A stretch of 64,000 bases of DNA. Origin: Plantactinospora endophytica (GTDB taxonomy: Bacteria > Actinomycetota > Actinomycetes > Mycobacteriales > Micromonosporaceae). Positions 22,568-30,625 of this stretch are shown here, piece by piece (position 1 is the stretch's first letter; each line of letters begins with the position of its first letter). Made by a program: the position numbers and the translations under genes. Where the stretch lies: NCBI RefSeq assembly GCF_016862915.1, contig NZ_BONW01000019.1, positions 186,001 to 250,000 of the forward strand, given 5' to 3'. Below the pieces are notes generated by a model, which was not told the DNA's origin, searched no databases, and worked only from the letters and a program-made list of their open reading frames with translations.

Positions 22568-24436
22568 ATGAGTCTCCCTCGTAGGTCCATCGTCGTCGGA
22601 GTGTCCACTCTGGCCATGATCGCCGCTGTGGCAGTACCGGCTGCCGCGGCACCACCGGAAGGCACCATCCGGGCCGCCGGCAGCGCCAACGCCGTCGCCG
22701 ACAGCTACATCGTGGTGTTCAAGGACACCGCAGTGGCCCGGGCGAACGTTCCGTCGACGGCCCGGGGCCTGATCGGCAAGCACGGCGGCAAGGTCGGCCG
22801 CACCTACAGCGCCGTGCTGCGGGGCTTCGAGATCAACGCTTCGGCACAGGCCGCACGGCGGATCGCCGCCGACCCGAACGTCGCGTACGTCGAGCAGAAC
22901 CAGACGGTCCGGATCAGCGGTACCCAGCCGAACCCCCCGTCCTGGGGCCTGGACCGGATCGACCAGCGGAACCTGCCGCTGAACAACTCGTACACCTACC
23001 CGAACACGGCGTCGAACGTGAACGCGTACGTCATCGACACCGGCATCCGGTTCACCCACAACGACTTCGGCGGCCGGGCGGTCAGCGGGTTCGACGCGAT
23101 CGACGGCGGCTCCGCCGACGACTGCAACGGACACGGCACGCACGTCGCCGGCACCGTCGCCGGTACGGCGTACGGGGTGGCCAAGGCCGCCCGGATCTAC
23201 GGCGTACGGGTGCTGAACTGCGCGGGATCGGGCACCAACGCGCAGGTGATCGCCGGCATGGACTGGGTCACCGCGAACGCGGTGCGCCCGGCGGTGGCGA
23301 ACATGAGCCTCGGCGGTGGCGCGTCCAGCACCATCGACACCGCGGTCAACAACTCCATCAACGCCGGCATCACCTACGTGGTCGCGGCCGGCAACGGTGA
23401 CACCTTCGGTGTTCGGCAGAACGCCTGCAACTACTCGCCGGCCCGGGTGCCGAACGCCATCACGGTCGGCGCCACCCAGAACAACGACGCGGCGGCGAGC
23501 TTCTCCAACTTCGGCACCTGCGTCGACATCCTGGCGCCGGGTGTCGGCATCACCTCCGCCTGGTACACCAGCAACACCGCCACCAACACCATCAGCGGTA
23601 CCTCGATGGCGTCGCCGCACGTGGCCGGCGCGGCGGCGATGGTGCTCTCCGCCAACCCCACCTGGTCGCCGCAGCAGGTCCGCGACTACCTGGTGAACAA
23701 CTCCACCCCGAACGTGGTGACCAACCCGGGCACCGGTACCCCGAACCGGCTGCTCTACGTGGTCAACGACGCTCCGGCCAACGACTTCTCGGTCGCGGTC
23801 TCCCCGGGCACCGGGTCGACGACGCCGGGCGGTTCGGTCACGGCCACCGTCAGCACCGCCACCACGGCCGGTGCGGCGCAGTCGGTGACGTTCTCGGCGA
23901 GCGGCCTGCCGGCCGGCGCCACCGCCACGTTCAACCCGGCCACGGTCACCTCGGGCGCCTCGTCCGCGTTGACCATCGCCACCTCGGCCAGCACTCCGCC
24001 GGGGACGTACCAGCTCACCATCACCGGCACCGGTACGTCGGCCACCCGGAGCACCCCCTTCACGCTCACGGTGACCGGCACCAGCACCGGCTGCACGGCC
24101 AGTAACGGGACCGACGTGGCCATCCCGGACACCAACGTCAACGTGACCAGCGGCATCACCATCGCCGGCTGCAACCGGAACGCCTCCAACACCTCGACGG
24201 TGGCGGTGGACATCGTGCACACCTACCGGGGTGACCTGGTCATCGACCTGCTCGCGCCGGACAACAGCGCGTACCGGTTGAAGAACAGCAACCTCTCCGA
24301 CGGTGCCGACAACGTCAACGCGACGTACACCGTCAACCTGTCGTCCGAGGCCGCCAACGGTCTCTGGCGGTTGCAGGTGCGGGACGTCTACGGCGGCGAC
24401 GTCGGGTACATCAACTCCTGGACCCTGAGCCTGTAG
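22568..24436 (+). CDS. Secreted subtilisin-like serine protease (S8) with P domain
   Basis: A 622-residue secreted protease. Signal peptide about 1-28, I9 propeptide about 45-118 (YIVVFKDT), S8 catalytic domain about 125-400 with Asp157 (VIDTGI), His189 (NGHGTHVAG) and Ser346 ([11 protein letters not shown]). The catalytic domain is followed by a Thr/Ser/Gly-rich immunoglobulin-like linker domain (about 405-510) and a C-terminal proprotein-convertase P domain (about 520-622, [33 protein letters not shown]). A very strong Shine-Dalgarno (GGAGGGGAGGAGGGGAG) precedes the ATG. It is monocistronic, ended by a perfect terminator hairpin. Predicted to degrade protein outside the cell. Confidence 0.95.
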   Translation: MSLPRRSIVVGVSTLAMIAAVAVPAAAAPPEGTIRAAGSANAVADSYIVVFKDTAVARANVPSTARGLIGKHGGKVGRTYSAVLRGFEINASAQAARRIAADPNVAYVEQNQTVRISGTQPNPPSWGLDRIDQRNLPLNNSYTYPNTASNVNAYVIDTGIRFTHNDFGGRAVSGFDAIDGGSADDCNGHGTHVAGTVAGTAYGVAKAARIYGVRVLNCAGSGTNAQVIAGMDWVTANAVRPAVANMSLGGGASSTIDTAVNNSINAGITYVVAAGNGDTFGVRQNACNYSPARVPNAITVGATQNNDAAASFSNFGTCVDILAPGVGITSAWYTSNTATNTISGTSMASPHVAGAAAMVLSANPTWSPQQVRDYLVNNSTPNVVTNPGTGTPNRLLYVVNDAPANDFSVAVSPGTGSTTPGGSVTATVSTATTAGAAQSVTFSASGLPAGATATFNPATVTSGASSALTIATSASTPPGTYQLTITGTGTSATRSTPFTLTVTGTSTGCTASNGTDVAIPDTNVNVTSGITIAGCNRNASNTSTVAVDIVHTYRGDLVIDLLAPDNSAYRLKNSNLSDGADNVNATYTVNLSSEAANGLWRLQVRDVYGGDVGYINSWTLSL

Positions 24437-24458
24437 TAGTGCGCTGAAACGGTAGGCG

Positions 24459-24491
24459 GAGGGCCCCTTCCCGGCGTGGGAAGGGGCCCTC
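24459..24491. terminator. Bidirectional terminator hairpin after subtilase
   Basis: A 14-bp perfect stem (GAGGGCCCCTTCCC / GGGAAGGGGCCCTC) with a five-base loop, between convergent subtilase and SDR genes, so it can serve both. Confidence 0.9.
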
Positions 24492-24508
24492 TCGCGCGTC
24501 CGGGGGGA

Positions 24509-25288
24509 TCAGAGGGTACGCAGGTGGAAGCCGCCGTCCACGTCGATCACCTGCCCGGTGCTGAACGGCAGCAGGTCGGTGGCGACCGCCACGACGGCCC
24601 GGCCGACGTCGTCGGGCTGTCCCCAGCGGCGGATCGGGGTCAGCCCCTGGTTGAAGATGAGATCGTCGTACCGGGCCTTCACCGGGCCGGTCATGTCGGT
24701 CTCGATCACGCCGGGCCGGATCTCGTAGACGTTGATCCCGTGCTCGGCCAGTCGGGTGGCGTAGAGCTGGGCGGTCATCGCCAGTCCGGCCTTGGTCACG
24801 CAGTAGTCGCCCCGGTTGACGCTGGCGGTGTACGCGCTGATCGACGAGATCACCACGATCTTCGGCCGTTCGACCCGGCCGGCCGCCTGCTGCGCGATCA
24901 TCGTGTTCGCGACGAGCTGGATCAGGAAGTACGGCCCCTTGAGGTTGATGTCGACCAACCGGTCGAACGACTCCTCACCGGCCTCCAGCAGGTCCGCCCG
25001 GACGCTCGGTGCCACCCCGGCGTTGCTGACCAGCAGGTCGATCCGGCCGAACGCCGCCGTCGTCTCGTCGACCAGGTGCCGCCGGTCCTCGGCCCGGGAC
25101 ACGTCGGCCCGGACCAGGTGTGCCCGGCCGCCCCGGGCCTCGACCTCCTTGCCGACCTCGGCCGCCGCGTCGGCGTTGCTGGCGTAGTTGACCACGACGT
25201 CGTAGCCCGCGCCGGCCAGCGCGACCACCACACCCCGCCCGATACCCCGCGACCCACCGGTCACCACGGCTACGGGACGGCTGCTCAT
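24509..25288 (-). CDS. Short-chain dehydrogenase/reductase (FabG-like)
   Basis: A 259-residue classical SDR: NAD(P) binding TGGSRGIG at 9-16, NAG in SNAGV, catalytic Ser in ISSISAY and Tyr-x-x-x-Lys in YCVTKAG. The overall pattern fits 3-ketoacyl-ACP reductase-like enzymes, and in this context it more likely acts on a sugar or sugar-derived ketone. It ends the minus-strand run headed by the GH88 hydrolase, with two short coupled ORFs in between, so it probably processes the GH88 product. The ATG overlaps the stop of the second mini-ORF (ATGA). Confidence 0.88.
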   Translation of the reverse strand: MSSRPVAVVTGGSRGIGRGVVVALAGAGYDVVVNYASNADAAAEVGKEVEARGGRAHLVRADVSRAEDRRHLVDETTAAFGRIDLLVSNAGVAPSVRADLLEAGEESFDRLVDINLKGPYFLIQLVANTMIAQQAAGRVERPKIVVISSISAYTASVNRGDYCVTKAGLAMTAQLYATRLAEHGINVYEIRPGVIETDMTGPVKARYDDLIFNQGLTPIRRWGQPDDVGRAVVAVATDLLPFSTGQVIDVDGGFHLRTL

Positions 25289-25368
25289 GCCGCCCCTCCA
25301 CTGCGTTCCGGGCCGTCATGAGGCTCATCCGCACTGAGCTGGCTGATTCGCTCGCTCCGCTTGCTCAT
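25285..25368 (-). CDS. Mini-ORF 2 of the tandem coupled repeat
   Basis: A 27-residue frame beginning [17 protein letters not shown] and ending PERSGGAA. Its ATG overlaps the stop of mini-ORF 1 and its own stop overlaps the ATG of the SDR gene (ATGA at both junctions). It is a near copy of mini-ORF 1, about 80 bases away. SERSERISQ-like peptides recur as repeats in actinomycetes to my knowledge, so this may be a mobile intergenic repeat whose frame preserves coupling. Whether the peptide itself has a role is unknown. Confidence 0.45.
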   Translation of the reverse strand: MSKRSERISQLSADEPHDGPERSGGAA

Positions 25369-25445
25369 GCCGCCCCTCCACTGCGTTCCGGGCCGTCCTG
25401 AGCCTCAACACTGAGCTGGCTGATCCGCTCGCTGCGCTCGCTCAC
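25365..25445 (-). CDS. Mini-ORF 1 of the tandem coupled repeat
   Basis: A 26-residue frame reading [17 protein letters not shown] then GPERSGGAA. Its GTG overlaps the TGA of the GH88 gene and its TGA overlaps the ATG of mini-ORF 2. There is no separate ribosome binding site, so it depends on coupling from GH88. The amino-acid sequence is far better preserved between the two copies than expected for a spacer. It may be a translation-relay linker or a repeat element inserted in frame. Confidence 0.45.
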   Translation of the reverse strand: MSERSERISQLSVEAQDGPERSGGAA

Positions 25446-26839
25446 GCAGTCACCTCGCCGGCCGGGCCGAAGAAGGTGTAGTACGGCTCGTCCCGGGCCA
25501 CCCGCTGGAGATAGAGGGCCAGCTCCCGGGCGTGGTAGTCGCCCCACATGCTCGACTCGCCGTTGGGCACCCGCTGCCCGGCCGGTACGTGGTCCCAGCC
25601 GTTCGGGCGGTGGTAGACCGAGTGCAGCAGCAGGCCCTGGTGCCGACCGTCGGTGCTCAGGTACGGCTCCCCGAACAGCGTGTCGGCCACCGTCAGCCCG
25701 GCCTGCCAGTACTTCCGGCCCTCCTCGGGACGGCCGGTCCGCTCCAGGTGACGGCCGAGCCGGAGCAGTCCCTGTGCCCCGATCGCCGCCGCCGAGGAGT
25801 CCACCGGCTCGTGCGCGTTGTACGGGTCGGCCGGCCGGTCCAGGTAGTCACCGAGTCGGACCAGTCCGGGTGCACCGGTGTCCCAGTACGGCACCCCGTC
25901 GGTGGGGGTGTGCGCGAGGTAGAAGTCGCAGGTGGCGGTGGCGGCGCGAAGCAGCATCGCCTCGACCTCGGCCCGGCCGCCGTACGGGGCCAGTTCCTCG
26001 TCAGGCAGCACGGCGAGGAACTCCAACTGCTCCGGGAAGCCGAGCATCGCCCAGGCCAGTCCCCGGGTCCAGGTGCTGAACGGCGAGTACCCCTGCTGGG
26101 TGCTGGGACAGCGGTAGCTGCCGTCGTTCACGTTGAAGATCGACTCGTGTGCGGTCCGGCCGAGGACGTCGTAGCCGTCCCGGCCCTTGCCGTAGTAGAC
26201 GTTCCACCGGGCGGTGTTGGCGGCGTGCTCGACCAGCCGGCCGAGCAGCGAGATCCGCTCGTCGCGCTCGCCCATCAGCACGTGTCCGAGCAGGTGCGAC
26301 ACGGCGAGCGCCCGGCAGGACCGGATGGTGTCGACGAAGAGCGACTGCGGCCCGTTGAACGAGTAGACGTAGCCGGTGCCGTCGGCGGTGGTACGCCAGC
26401 GGGCGGCCTGCACCGCACCGGTCAGCTTGAGCGCCAGCTCGTAGAAGTCCCGCTCGGCACGGTCGGCCGGGATCCGCCCCTCGTTCATCAGCCGCCACAG
26501 GTTCCCGTACGTGCTGACGTTGTTGAACCCGTGGTCGTGTACGCCGATGTGGCTGACGTGGCTGGCCATCACCGCGACGGTCTGTTCCCGCCCGGAGTCG
26601 AGGAACCGCCGCTCGCCGGTGGCGTCGAACTGGAGCAGCGCGGAGCCGTACTGGAAGCCCTGGGTCCACTCGGTCCAGCCCCGCGCGGTGTACTGCCCCT
26701 CCACGGTGAACACCGGCGAGGCGGCGCCGGGCGGGCAGCTCTTCTCGATCGAGTCGATCTTCTGGGCGCTGGCCTCCCAGAGTCGGTCGATCTTGGGTAA
26801 CAGCGCGGACGGGGTCAGGCCCTGGTCGATCCTCATCAT
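25442..26839 (-). CDS. Glycoside hydrolase family 88 protein
   Basis: A 465-residue (alpha/alpha)6-barrel hydrolase, the unsaturated glucuronyl/rhamnogalacturonyl hydrolase family, which removes 4,5-unsaturated uronic acids from oligosaccharides left by polysaccharide lyases. Family-like segments are GWTEWTQGFQYG near residue 55, DHGFNNVSTYGN near 100, PVDSSAAAIGAQGLLRLG near 345 and a final ESSMWGDYHARELALYLQR. No signal peptide, so it acts in the cytosol on imported sugars. The start codon lies 13 bases after a LacI-type palindrome. It heads a short operon with two mini-ORFs and an SDR; no uptake or lyase gene is nearby. Confidence 0.88.
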   Translation of the reverse strand: MMRIDQGLTPSALLPKIDRLWEASAQKIDSIEKSCPPGAASPVFTVEGQYTARGWTEWTQGFQYGSALLQFDATGERRFLDSGREQTVAVMASHVSHIGVHDHGFNNVSTYGNLWRLMNEGRIPADRAERDFYELALKLTGAVQAARWRTTADGTGYVYSFNGPQSLFVDTIRSCRALAVSHLLGHVLMGERDERISLLGRLVEHAANTARWNVYYGKGRDGYDVLGRTAHESIFNVNDGSYRCPSTQQGYSPFSTWTRGLAWAMLGFPEQLEFLAVLPDEELAPYGGRAEVEAMLLRAATATCDFYLAHTPTDGVPYWDTGAPGLVRLGDYLDRPADPYNAHEPVDSSAAAIGAQGLLRLGRHLERTGRPEEGRKYWQAGLTVADTLFGEPYLSTDGRHQGLLLHSVYHRPNGWDHVPAGQRVPNGESSMWGDYHARELALYLQRVARDEPYYTFFGPAGEVTA

Positions 26840-26851
26840 CGGCCCAGCATA

Positions 26852-26865
26852 GGAAAGCGCTATCC
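26852..26865. promoter_or_regulatory. LacI-family operator before GH88
   Basis: GGAAAGCGCTATCC matches the LacI/CcpA/CytR-type palindrome (GGAAAGCGCTTTCC) in 13 of 14 positions and lies between the promoter region and the GH88 start. It predicts repression by a LacI-type protein encoded outside the window. No such gene is visible here. Confidence 0.65.
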
Positions 26866-26938
26866 CAAGCGACAGGGGGGCAGGCTCACCAGACCTGTCC
26901 CGACCTGGCCCGGCCGGCCTCCCGAGGAGGACGGAGGG

Positions 26939-27745
26939 TCAGACCGCGAAGGTGGCCGGACGGTCGTTCGCCGGGGCCGGCGGGGTGGCCTTCCACAGGC
27001 CGAGCCGCTGCGCGGTCAGCCGGGCCACGTACGCCGGGTTGAGCACCATGTAGCGGTGGAAGAGACGCTTCGGCTCCAGACCGAACCGCCACAGCCACTC
27101 CAGGCCGACCCGCTGCATCCACGGCGGCGGCTTGCGGAGCAGCCCGGCGTGGTAGTCGAAGGCCGCCCCGACCGCCATCAGCGGCATGTCCAGCAGCGGT
27201 CGCATCGCGTACGTGAAGACCTCCTGCCGGGGGCAGCCCAGCCCGACCAGGACGAGCCGGGCCCCGGAGGCGCGGATCCGGTCGGCGATCTCGGCGTCCT
27301 CACCCGGGCGGGCCGGCCGGAACTTCGACGACTCCACCCCGGCGATCTTCAGGGCCGGGAACATCCGCTCCAGCTCCGGGATCAGCCGGGCGAGGGTCTC
27401 GTCGGTGGAGCCGTAGAGGTAGACCGGCATGCCCTCGTCGGCGAACCTGGCCAGCACGCTCAGCGTCAGGTCGGGGCCGTAGACCCGCTCGGCCAGGGCG
27501 GCCCGGTGCAGCAGGTTGAGCGCCCAGCGGACGGGCTGGCCGTCCGGGGTGACCACGTCGAAGGCGTTGAGCCGGGCGTTGTGCGCCGGGTCGAGTACCC
27601 CGGTCATCACCCCGTGCACGGCCAGCGCGGTCAGTGCCAGCGGCCGGCGCTCCCGCCCGGCGGCCACCACCTGCTCGGTCGCGGCCTCGTAGTCGACGGC
27701 GTCAACCAGTACCCCGAGCACGTTCCGCTTTCCCCGCGAGATCAC
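26939..27745 (-). CDS. WecB/TagA/CpsF-family glycosyltransferase (GT26)
   Basis: A 268-residue GT26 enzyme, the family of N-acetylmannosaminyltransferases and their relatives in cell-surface polymer synthesis. Recognisable pieces are NVLGVLVDAVDYEAA at the start, DVVTPDGQPVRWAL near 65, VYLYGSTDETLARL near 105, and the conserved GCPRQEVF at about 170 followed by VGAAFDYHAGLLRKPPPWMQRVGLEWLWR. These are the strongest GT26 signatures. No TM, so it acts at the inner face of the membrane on a lipid-linked acceptor. It follows the epimerase gene by 34 bases and is probably cotranscribed with it, so both may supply a surface glycan. Confidence 0.92.
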   Translation of the reverse strand: MISRGKRNVLGVLVDAVDYEAATEQVVAAGRERRPLALTALAVHGVMTGVLDPAHNARLNAFDVVTPDGQPVRWALNLLHRAALAERVYGPDLTLSVLARFADEGMPVYLYGSTDETLARLIPELERMFPALKIAGVESSKFRPARPGEDAEIADRIRASGARLVLVGLGCPRQEVFTYAMRPLLDMPLMAVGAAFDYHAGLLRKPPPWMQRVGLEWLWRFGLEPKRLFHRYMVLNPAYVARLTAQRLGLWKATPPAPANDRPATFAV

Positions 27746-27779
27746 GGTCTCCCCCTGTAGCCCCTGACCGGTATGACGG

Positions 27780-28853
27780 TCACGCCCCTGGCACCCACTT
27801 GTCGACGTTGGCGGCGTAGATCTCCTGGAGGATCATCGGCACGTCGTAGATCTGCTTCCAGTCCGGGTAGTCGCGCTGGAAGGCGGCGTTCGAGCCGATC
27901 CACCACTGGTGGTCGCCGACCCGGTTCGCCTCGTGGTATTCGGTGACCATCTGCTGGCCGCTGATCTGCTCGGCCAGCGCGAACGCCTCCAGGTGCGAGC
28001 AGTTCGAGTGCCGTCCGCCACCGAGGTTGTAGACCGCCGCCGAGCGCGGGTTGCGGAAGAACGCCTCGAACGCGGCGACCACGTCGTGGCTGTGGATCGC
28101 GTCCCGGACCATCTTGCCCTTGTACCCGAAGATCTTGTACGTCCGGTGCTCCATGTTGCAGCGCATCACGTAGCCGAGGAAGCCGTGCAGCTCGGTGGCG
28201 GAGTGCGCCGGGCCGGTCAGCGTGCCGCCCCGGAAGCAGGCGGTCTTCATGCCGAAGTAGCGGCCGTACTCCTGCACCATCACGTCGGCGGCGACCTTGG
28301 AGGCGCCGAAGACCGAGTGCAGCGAGCCGTCGATCGACATGTCCTCCTTGATCCCGTCGAAGTACGGGTGGTCCACCGCGAGTTCCCAGCGGGTCTCCTG
28401 CTCGACCAGCGGGAGGCTGTTCGGCCGGTCGCCGTAGACCTTGTTGGTCGAGCAGTGGATCACCGGCGCGTCGATGCAGTGCTCACGGACGTTCTGCAGG
28501 ACGTTCAGCGTGCCGCCCGCGTTGACGTCGAAGTCGGTGAACGGGTCGCGCAGCGCCCAGTCGTGCGAGGGCTGCGCGGCGGTGTGGATCACCACCCCGA
28601 TGTCGCGGCCGTACCGCCGGAAGATCTCCGCCAGCGCGTCCCGGTCGCGGATGTCGACGTCGTGGTGCGTGTACGCGTCGCCGAGGTCACTGGTGAGCCG
28701 CAGCACGTTCCAGGCGGTGGACGCCTCCGCGCCGAAGAACTTCCGGCGCATGTCGTTGTCGATCCCGACCACGTCCAGGCCGAGCCCGGCGAAGTGCCGG
28801 ACCGCCTCCGATCCGATCAGGCCGCCGGATCCGGTCACCAACGCGACTGTCAC
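27780..28853 (-). CDS. NAD-dependent sugar epimerase, CDP-paratose 2-epimerase-like
   Basis: A 357-residue extended SDR: the NAD-binding [11 protein letters not shown] near residue 8, [15 protein letters not shown] near 88, [10 protein letters not shown] near 110, STNKVYGD near 132, and [20 protein letters not shown] as the modified YxxxK region. These pieces resemble CDP-paratose/tyvelose epimerases and related nucleotide-sugar epimerases, but the substrate cannot be decided. I start at the GTG reading MTVALVTGS because it places the Rossmann motif at the usual distance; the frame opens further upstream without meaning. The neighbouring GT26 gene suggests that its sugar product is transferred to a surface glycan. 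Confidence 0.9.
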   Translation of the reverse strand: MTVALVTGSGGLIGSEAVRHFAGLGLDVVGIDNDMRRKFFGAEASTAWNVLRLTSDLGDAYTHHDVDIRDRDALAEIFRRYGRDIGVVIHTAAQPSHDWALRDPFTDFDVNAGGTLNVLQNVREHCIDAPVIHCSTNKVYGDRPNSLPLVEQETRWELAVDHPYFDGIKEDMSIDGSLHSVFGASKVAADVMVQEYGRYFGMKTACFRGGTLTGPAHSATELHGFLGYVMRCNMEHRTYKIFGYKGKMVRDAIHSHDVVAAFEAFFRNPRSAAVYNLGGGRHSNCSHLEAFALAEQISGQQMVTEYHEANRVGDHQWWIGSNAAFQRDYPDWKQIYDVPMILQEIYAANVDKWVPGA

Positions 28854-28980
28854 ACGTGACTCCTGGTTCGCCCTCGGGTCGGAAACTCCCGGAGCATAGC
28901 GCGGTGGCGCGATTGCCCCGACATGTTCGACCCCGATATGAACGAGGGGCTCCGTGTCACCACGGAGCCCCTCGAAGCGG

Positions 28981-29063
28981 TGGGGAAGGGGGGAGTTGAA
29001 CCCCCACGCCCTTTCGGGCACACGGACCTGAACCGTGCGCGTCTGCCATTCCGCCACTTCCCC
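28981..29063 (-). tRNA. tRNA-Leu (anticodon CAG)
   Basis: A class II tRNA: acceptor GGGGAAG pairs with CTTCCCC; the anticodon stem CACGG/CCGTG encloses TTCAGGT (anticodon CAG); a long variable arm follows and the T arm reads GGGGGTTCAACTCCCCC. The 3' CCA is not completely encoded. In actinobacteria this tRNA-Leu gene commonly precedes fhaA, as it does here in antiparallel orientation. Confidence 0.95.
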
Positions 29064-29366
29064 TTGCGAGGCGTGACCCGCGTCGCCCCGCACCCTCTCG
29101 ACGAGAGTCCGGGACAACCCGGCTCATCCCCCGAGCGCGCCACAGGACAATAACAATCGTGTCCGGAGCCCACTCTTCGGCATGTGCCGGGACATACTAC
29201 GCTGTCCCTACTGCCGCCGCGGGCGTTACCGCTCGCGGCGGATGGAAGAGTAGCACGACTAACCCCGGCCCCTGAGGAGAGGCCGGGTGCAGGCGGCCGA
29301 GCGGCGTGCGAGCCGCACGTGCGGCGGCCGGATACCATCATGTCCTCGGAACCCGAGGAGGAGCCG
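29064..29366. other. Promoter region between tRNA-Leu and fhaA
   Basis: A 303-base region that contains the perfect inverted repeat GGGACA-N8-TGTCCC (29189-29208) overlapping a TACGCT -10-like hexamer, and a hairpin CCGCCGCGGGC/GCTCGCGGCGG with a 6-base loop (29214-29241). Just before fhaA lies GAGGAGGAG. It is the most likely promoter/leader for the fhaA-pknB operon. Confidence 0.55.
29189..29208. promoter_or_regulatory. Inverted repeat overlapping a putative fhaA promoter
   Basis: GGGACA, eight bases, TGTCCC, with TACGCT (29198-29203) inside. The symmetry and overlap with a -10-like sequence suggest a repressor site; the protein is unknown. Confidence 0.45.
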
Positions 29367-30137
29367 GTGAGCGTGCTGCAACGCTTTGAGAAGCGTCTGG
29401 AGGGCCTGGTCGAGGGGGCCTTCGCAAAGGTGTTCAAAGGGGTCGTGCACCCCGTCGAGATCCTCAACGCGATGCAGCGGGAGGCAGAGGCGCACAAGGC
29501 GATCCTCGCCGGCGGGCGCACCCTCGTACCCAACCGCTACGTGATCGATCTCTCGCCGTACGACCACAGTCGGCTGGCGCCGTACGCCGCCGCGCTGGCC
29601 CAGGAACTGGCCCAGTCGCAGGCGGAGTTCATCGGCGAGCAGGCGTGGACGGTCTACGGCGACGTCATCGTCGAGATCGAGCGCGGAGACGGGCTCGACA
29701 CGGGCATGTTCCGGGTCACCGCCGAGGTCTACACCGGCGGCGACGTGGCCCCGGTGCACCAGTCGCCGTACGACCAGCAGGGCCAGCCGGGCGGCTACCC
29801 GCCGTACGACCAGGGTGGCGGCTACGGCCCGCCGCCGGGGCACGGCGCGGGCGGGCGGAACATCCGGCTCGTCTCCGGCGACGGGCGGACGTACCCGTTG
29901 CAGATGGGCTCGACGGTGATCGGCCGGGGCGACCAGGCCAACCTACGGCTGCCCGACGTCGGCATCTCCCGCCGGCACGCCCGGCTCGACTTCGACGGCG
30001 CCCAGGTGGTGCTGACCGACCTCGGCTCCACCAACGGGACCATGGTCAACGGCCAGCGGGTCTCCGCCGTCGCGCTCAACCCCGGCGACATGATCCAGCT
30101 CGGCACCACCACCCTGACCTTCCGCGTGGACGGCTAA
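29367..30137 (+). CDS. fhaA: FhaA, FHA-domain regulator of envelope growth
   Basis: A 256-residue DUF3662 plus FHA protein. Residues 1-115 form the DUF3662 domain (RFEKRLEGLVEGAFAKVFKG); a Pro/Gln/Gly-rich linker (QQGQPGGYPPYDQGGGYG) leads to the FHA domain (about 168-256) with GRGDQANLRLPDVGISRRHA and STNGTMVNG, the phosphothreonine-binding loops. FhaA binds phosphorylated MviN/MurJ and other partners of PknA/B, linking kinase signals to peptidoglycan synthesis. The GTG with GAGGAGGAG four bases away was chosen over an ATG 27 bases upstream. First gene of the fhaA-pknB operon. Confidence 0.93.
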   Translation: MSVLQRFEKRLEGLVEGAFAKVFKGVVHPVEILNAMQREAEAHKAILAGGRTLVPNRYVIDLSPYDHSRLAPYAAALAQELAQSQAEFIGEQAWTVYGDVIVEIERGDGLDTGMFRVTAEVYTGGDVAPVHQSPYDQQGQPGGYPPYDQGGGYGPPPGHGAGGRNIRLVSGDGRTYPLQMGSTVIGRGDQANLRLPDVGISRRHARLDFDGAQVVLTDLGSTNGTMVNGQRVSAVALNPGDMIQLGTTTLTFRVDG

Positions 30138-30142
30138 GCGCC

Positions 30143-30625
30143 TTGCCCCCATTCGTCATCACAGTCGCCCGGATCGGGTTCATCGTCCTGCTGTGGATCT
30201 TCGTGTTCACGGTGGTCGGAGTGATCCGGCGAGACCTCTTCGCGGGAGCGAGGTCCAGCCGCCTCGTCGCCGCGCCGCGCGGGGTGGGGGCCGTGCTGGG
30301 GAACAACAAGCCGGCGAAGGTCAAGCGCGGCCGGGCGGCGCACCAGTTGGTCGTCACCGCCGGGCAACTCGCCGGCACCCGGATCACGCTGGGAGAAGCA
30401 CAGATCACCATCGGCCGGGCGGAGGATTCGACCCTGGTGATCACCGACGACTACGCCTCCGCGCGGCACGCCCGGCTCGTGCCCCGTTCCGGGCAGTGGT
30501 TCGTCGAAGATCTCGGTTCGACTAACGGGACCTACCTCGATCGCGCTAAGGTCACCGGACCTACCCCCGTCCCCCTCGGCGTGCCGATCCGAATCGGCCG
30601 CACTTCCCTCGAATTACGGCCATGA
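30143..30625 (+). CDS. fhaB: FhaB/FipA, membrane-anchored FHA protein
   Basis: A 160-residue protein: an N-terminal TM (about 5-27, IGFIVLLWIFVFTVVG), a basic linker, and a C-terminal FHA domain with GRAEDSTLVITDDYASARHA and STNGTYLDRA. FhaB is a PknA/B substrate connected with cell division proteins. No ATG or GTG precedes the TM; the only reasonable start is TTG, six bases after the fhaA stop. The third sense codon from the end is TTA (30614-30616), rare in this genome. The stop overlaps the ATG of the phosphatase gene. Confidence 0.88.
   Translation: MPPFVITVARIGFIVLLWIFVFTVVGVIRRDLFAGARSSRLVAAPRGVGAVLGNNKPAKVKRGRAAHQLVVTAGQLAGTRITLGEAQITIGRAEDSTLVITDDYASARHARLVPRSGQWFVEDLGSTNGTYLDRAKVTGPTPVPLGVPIRIGRTSLELRP

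Larger units (their letters stand above)
25285..25445. repeat. Two tandem copies of an ~80-base intercistronic repeat
   Basis: Two units with a period of 80 bases (the left shares its GCTCATGC start with the right); the second has a three-base deletion. Each contains a coding frame that starts on the previous stop codon and ends on the next start codon, so the repeat links GH88 to the SDR gene by three consecutive overlap junctions. Confidence 0.85.

Noticed and set aside
25365-25547. Longer 60-codon frame containing mini-ORF 1
   Set aside because: The upstream part is antisense-free out-of-frame GH88 sequence; only the GTG at the GH88 stop agrees with the repeat unit.
27780-29117. 445-codon form of the epimerase
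   Set aside because: Its first 88 codons run through the tRNA-Leu gene and carry no Rossmann fold; the GTG start is the sensible one.
29184-29366. Extended N terminus of FhaA
   Set aside because: It reads through a hairpin and the putative promoter; GAGGAGGAG marks the GTG start.
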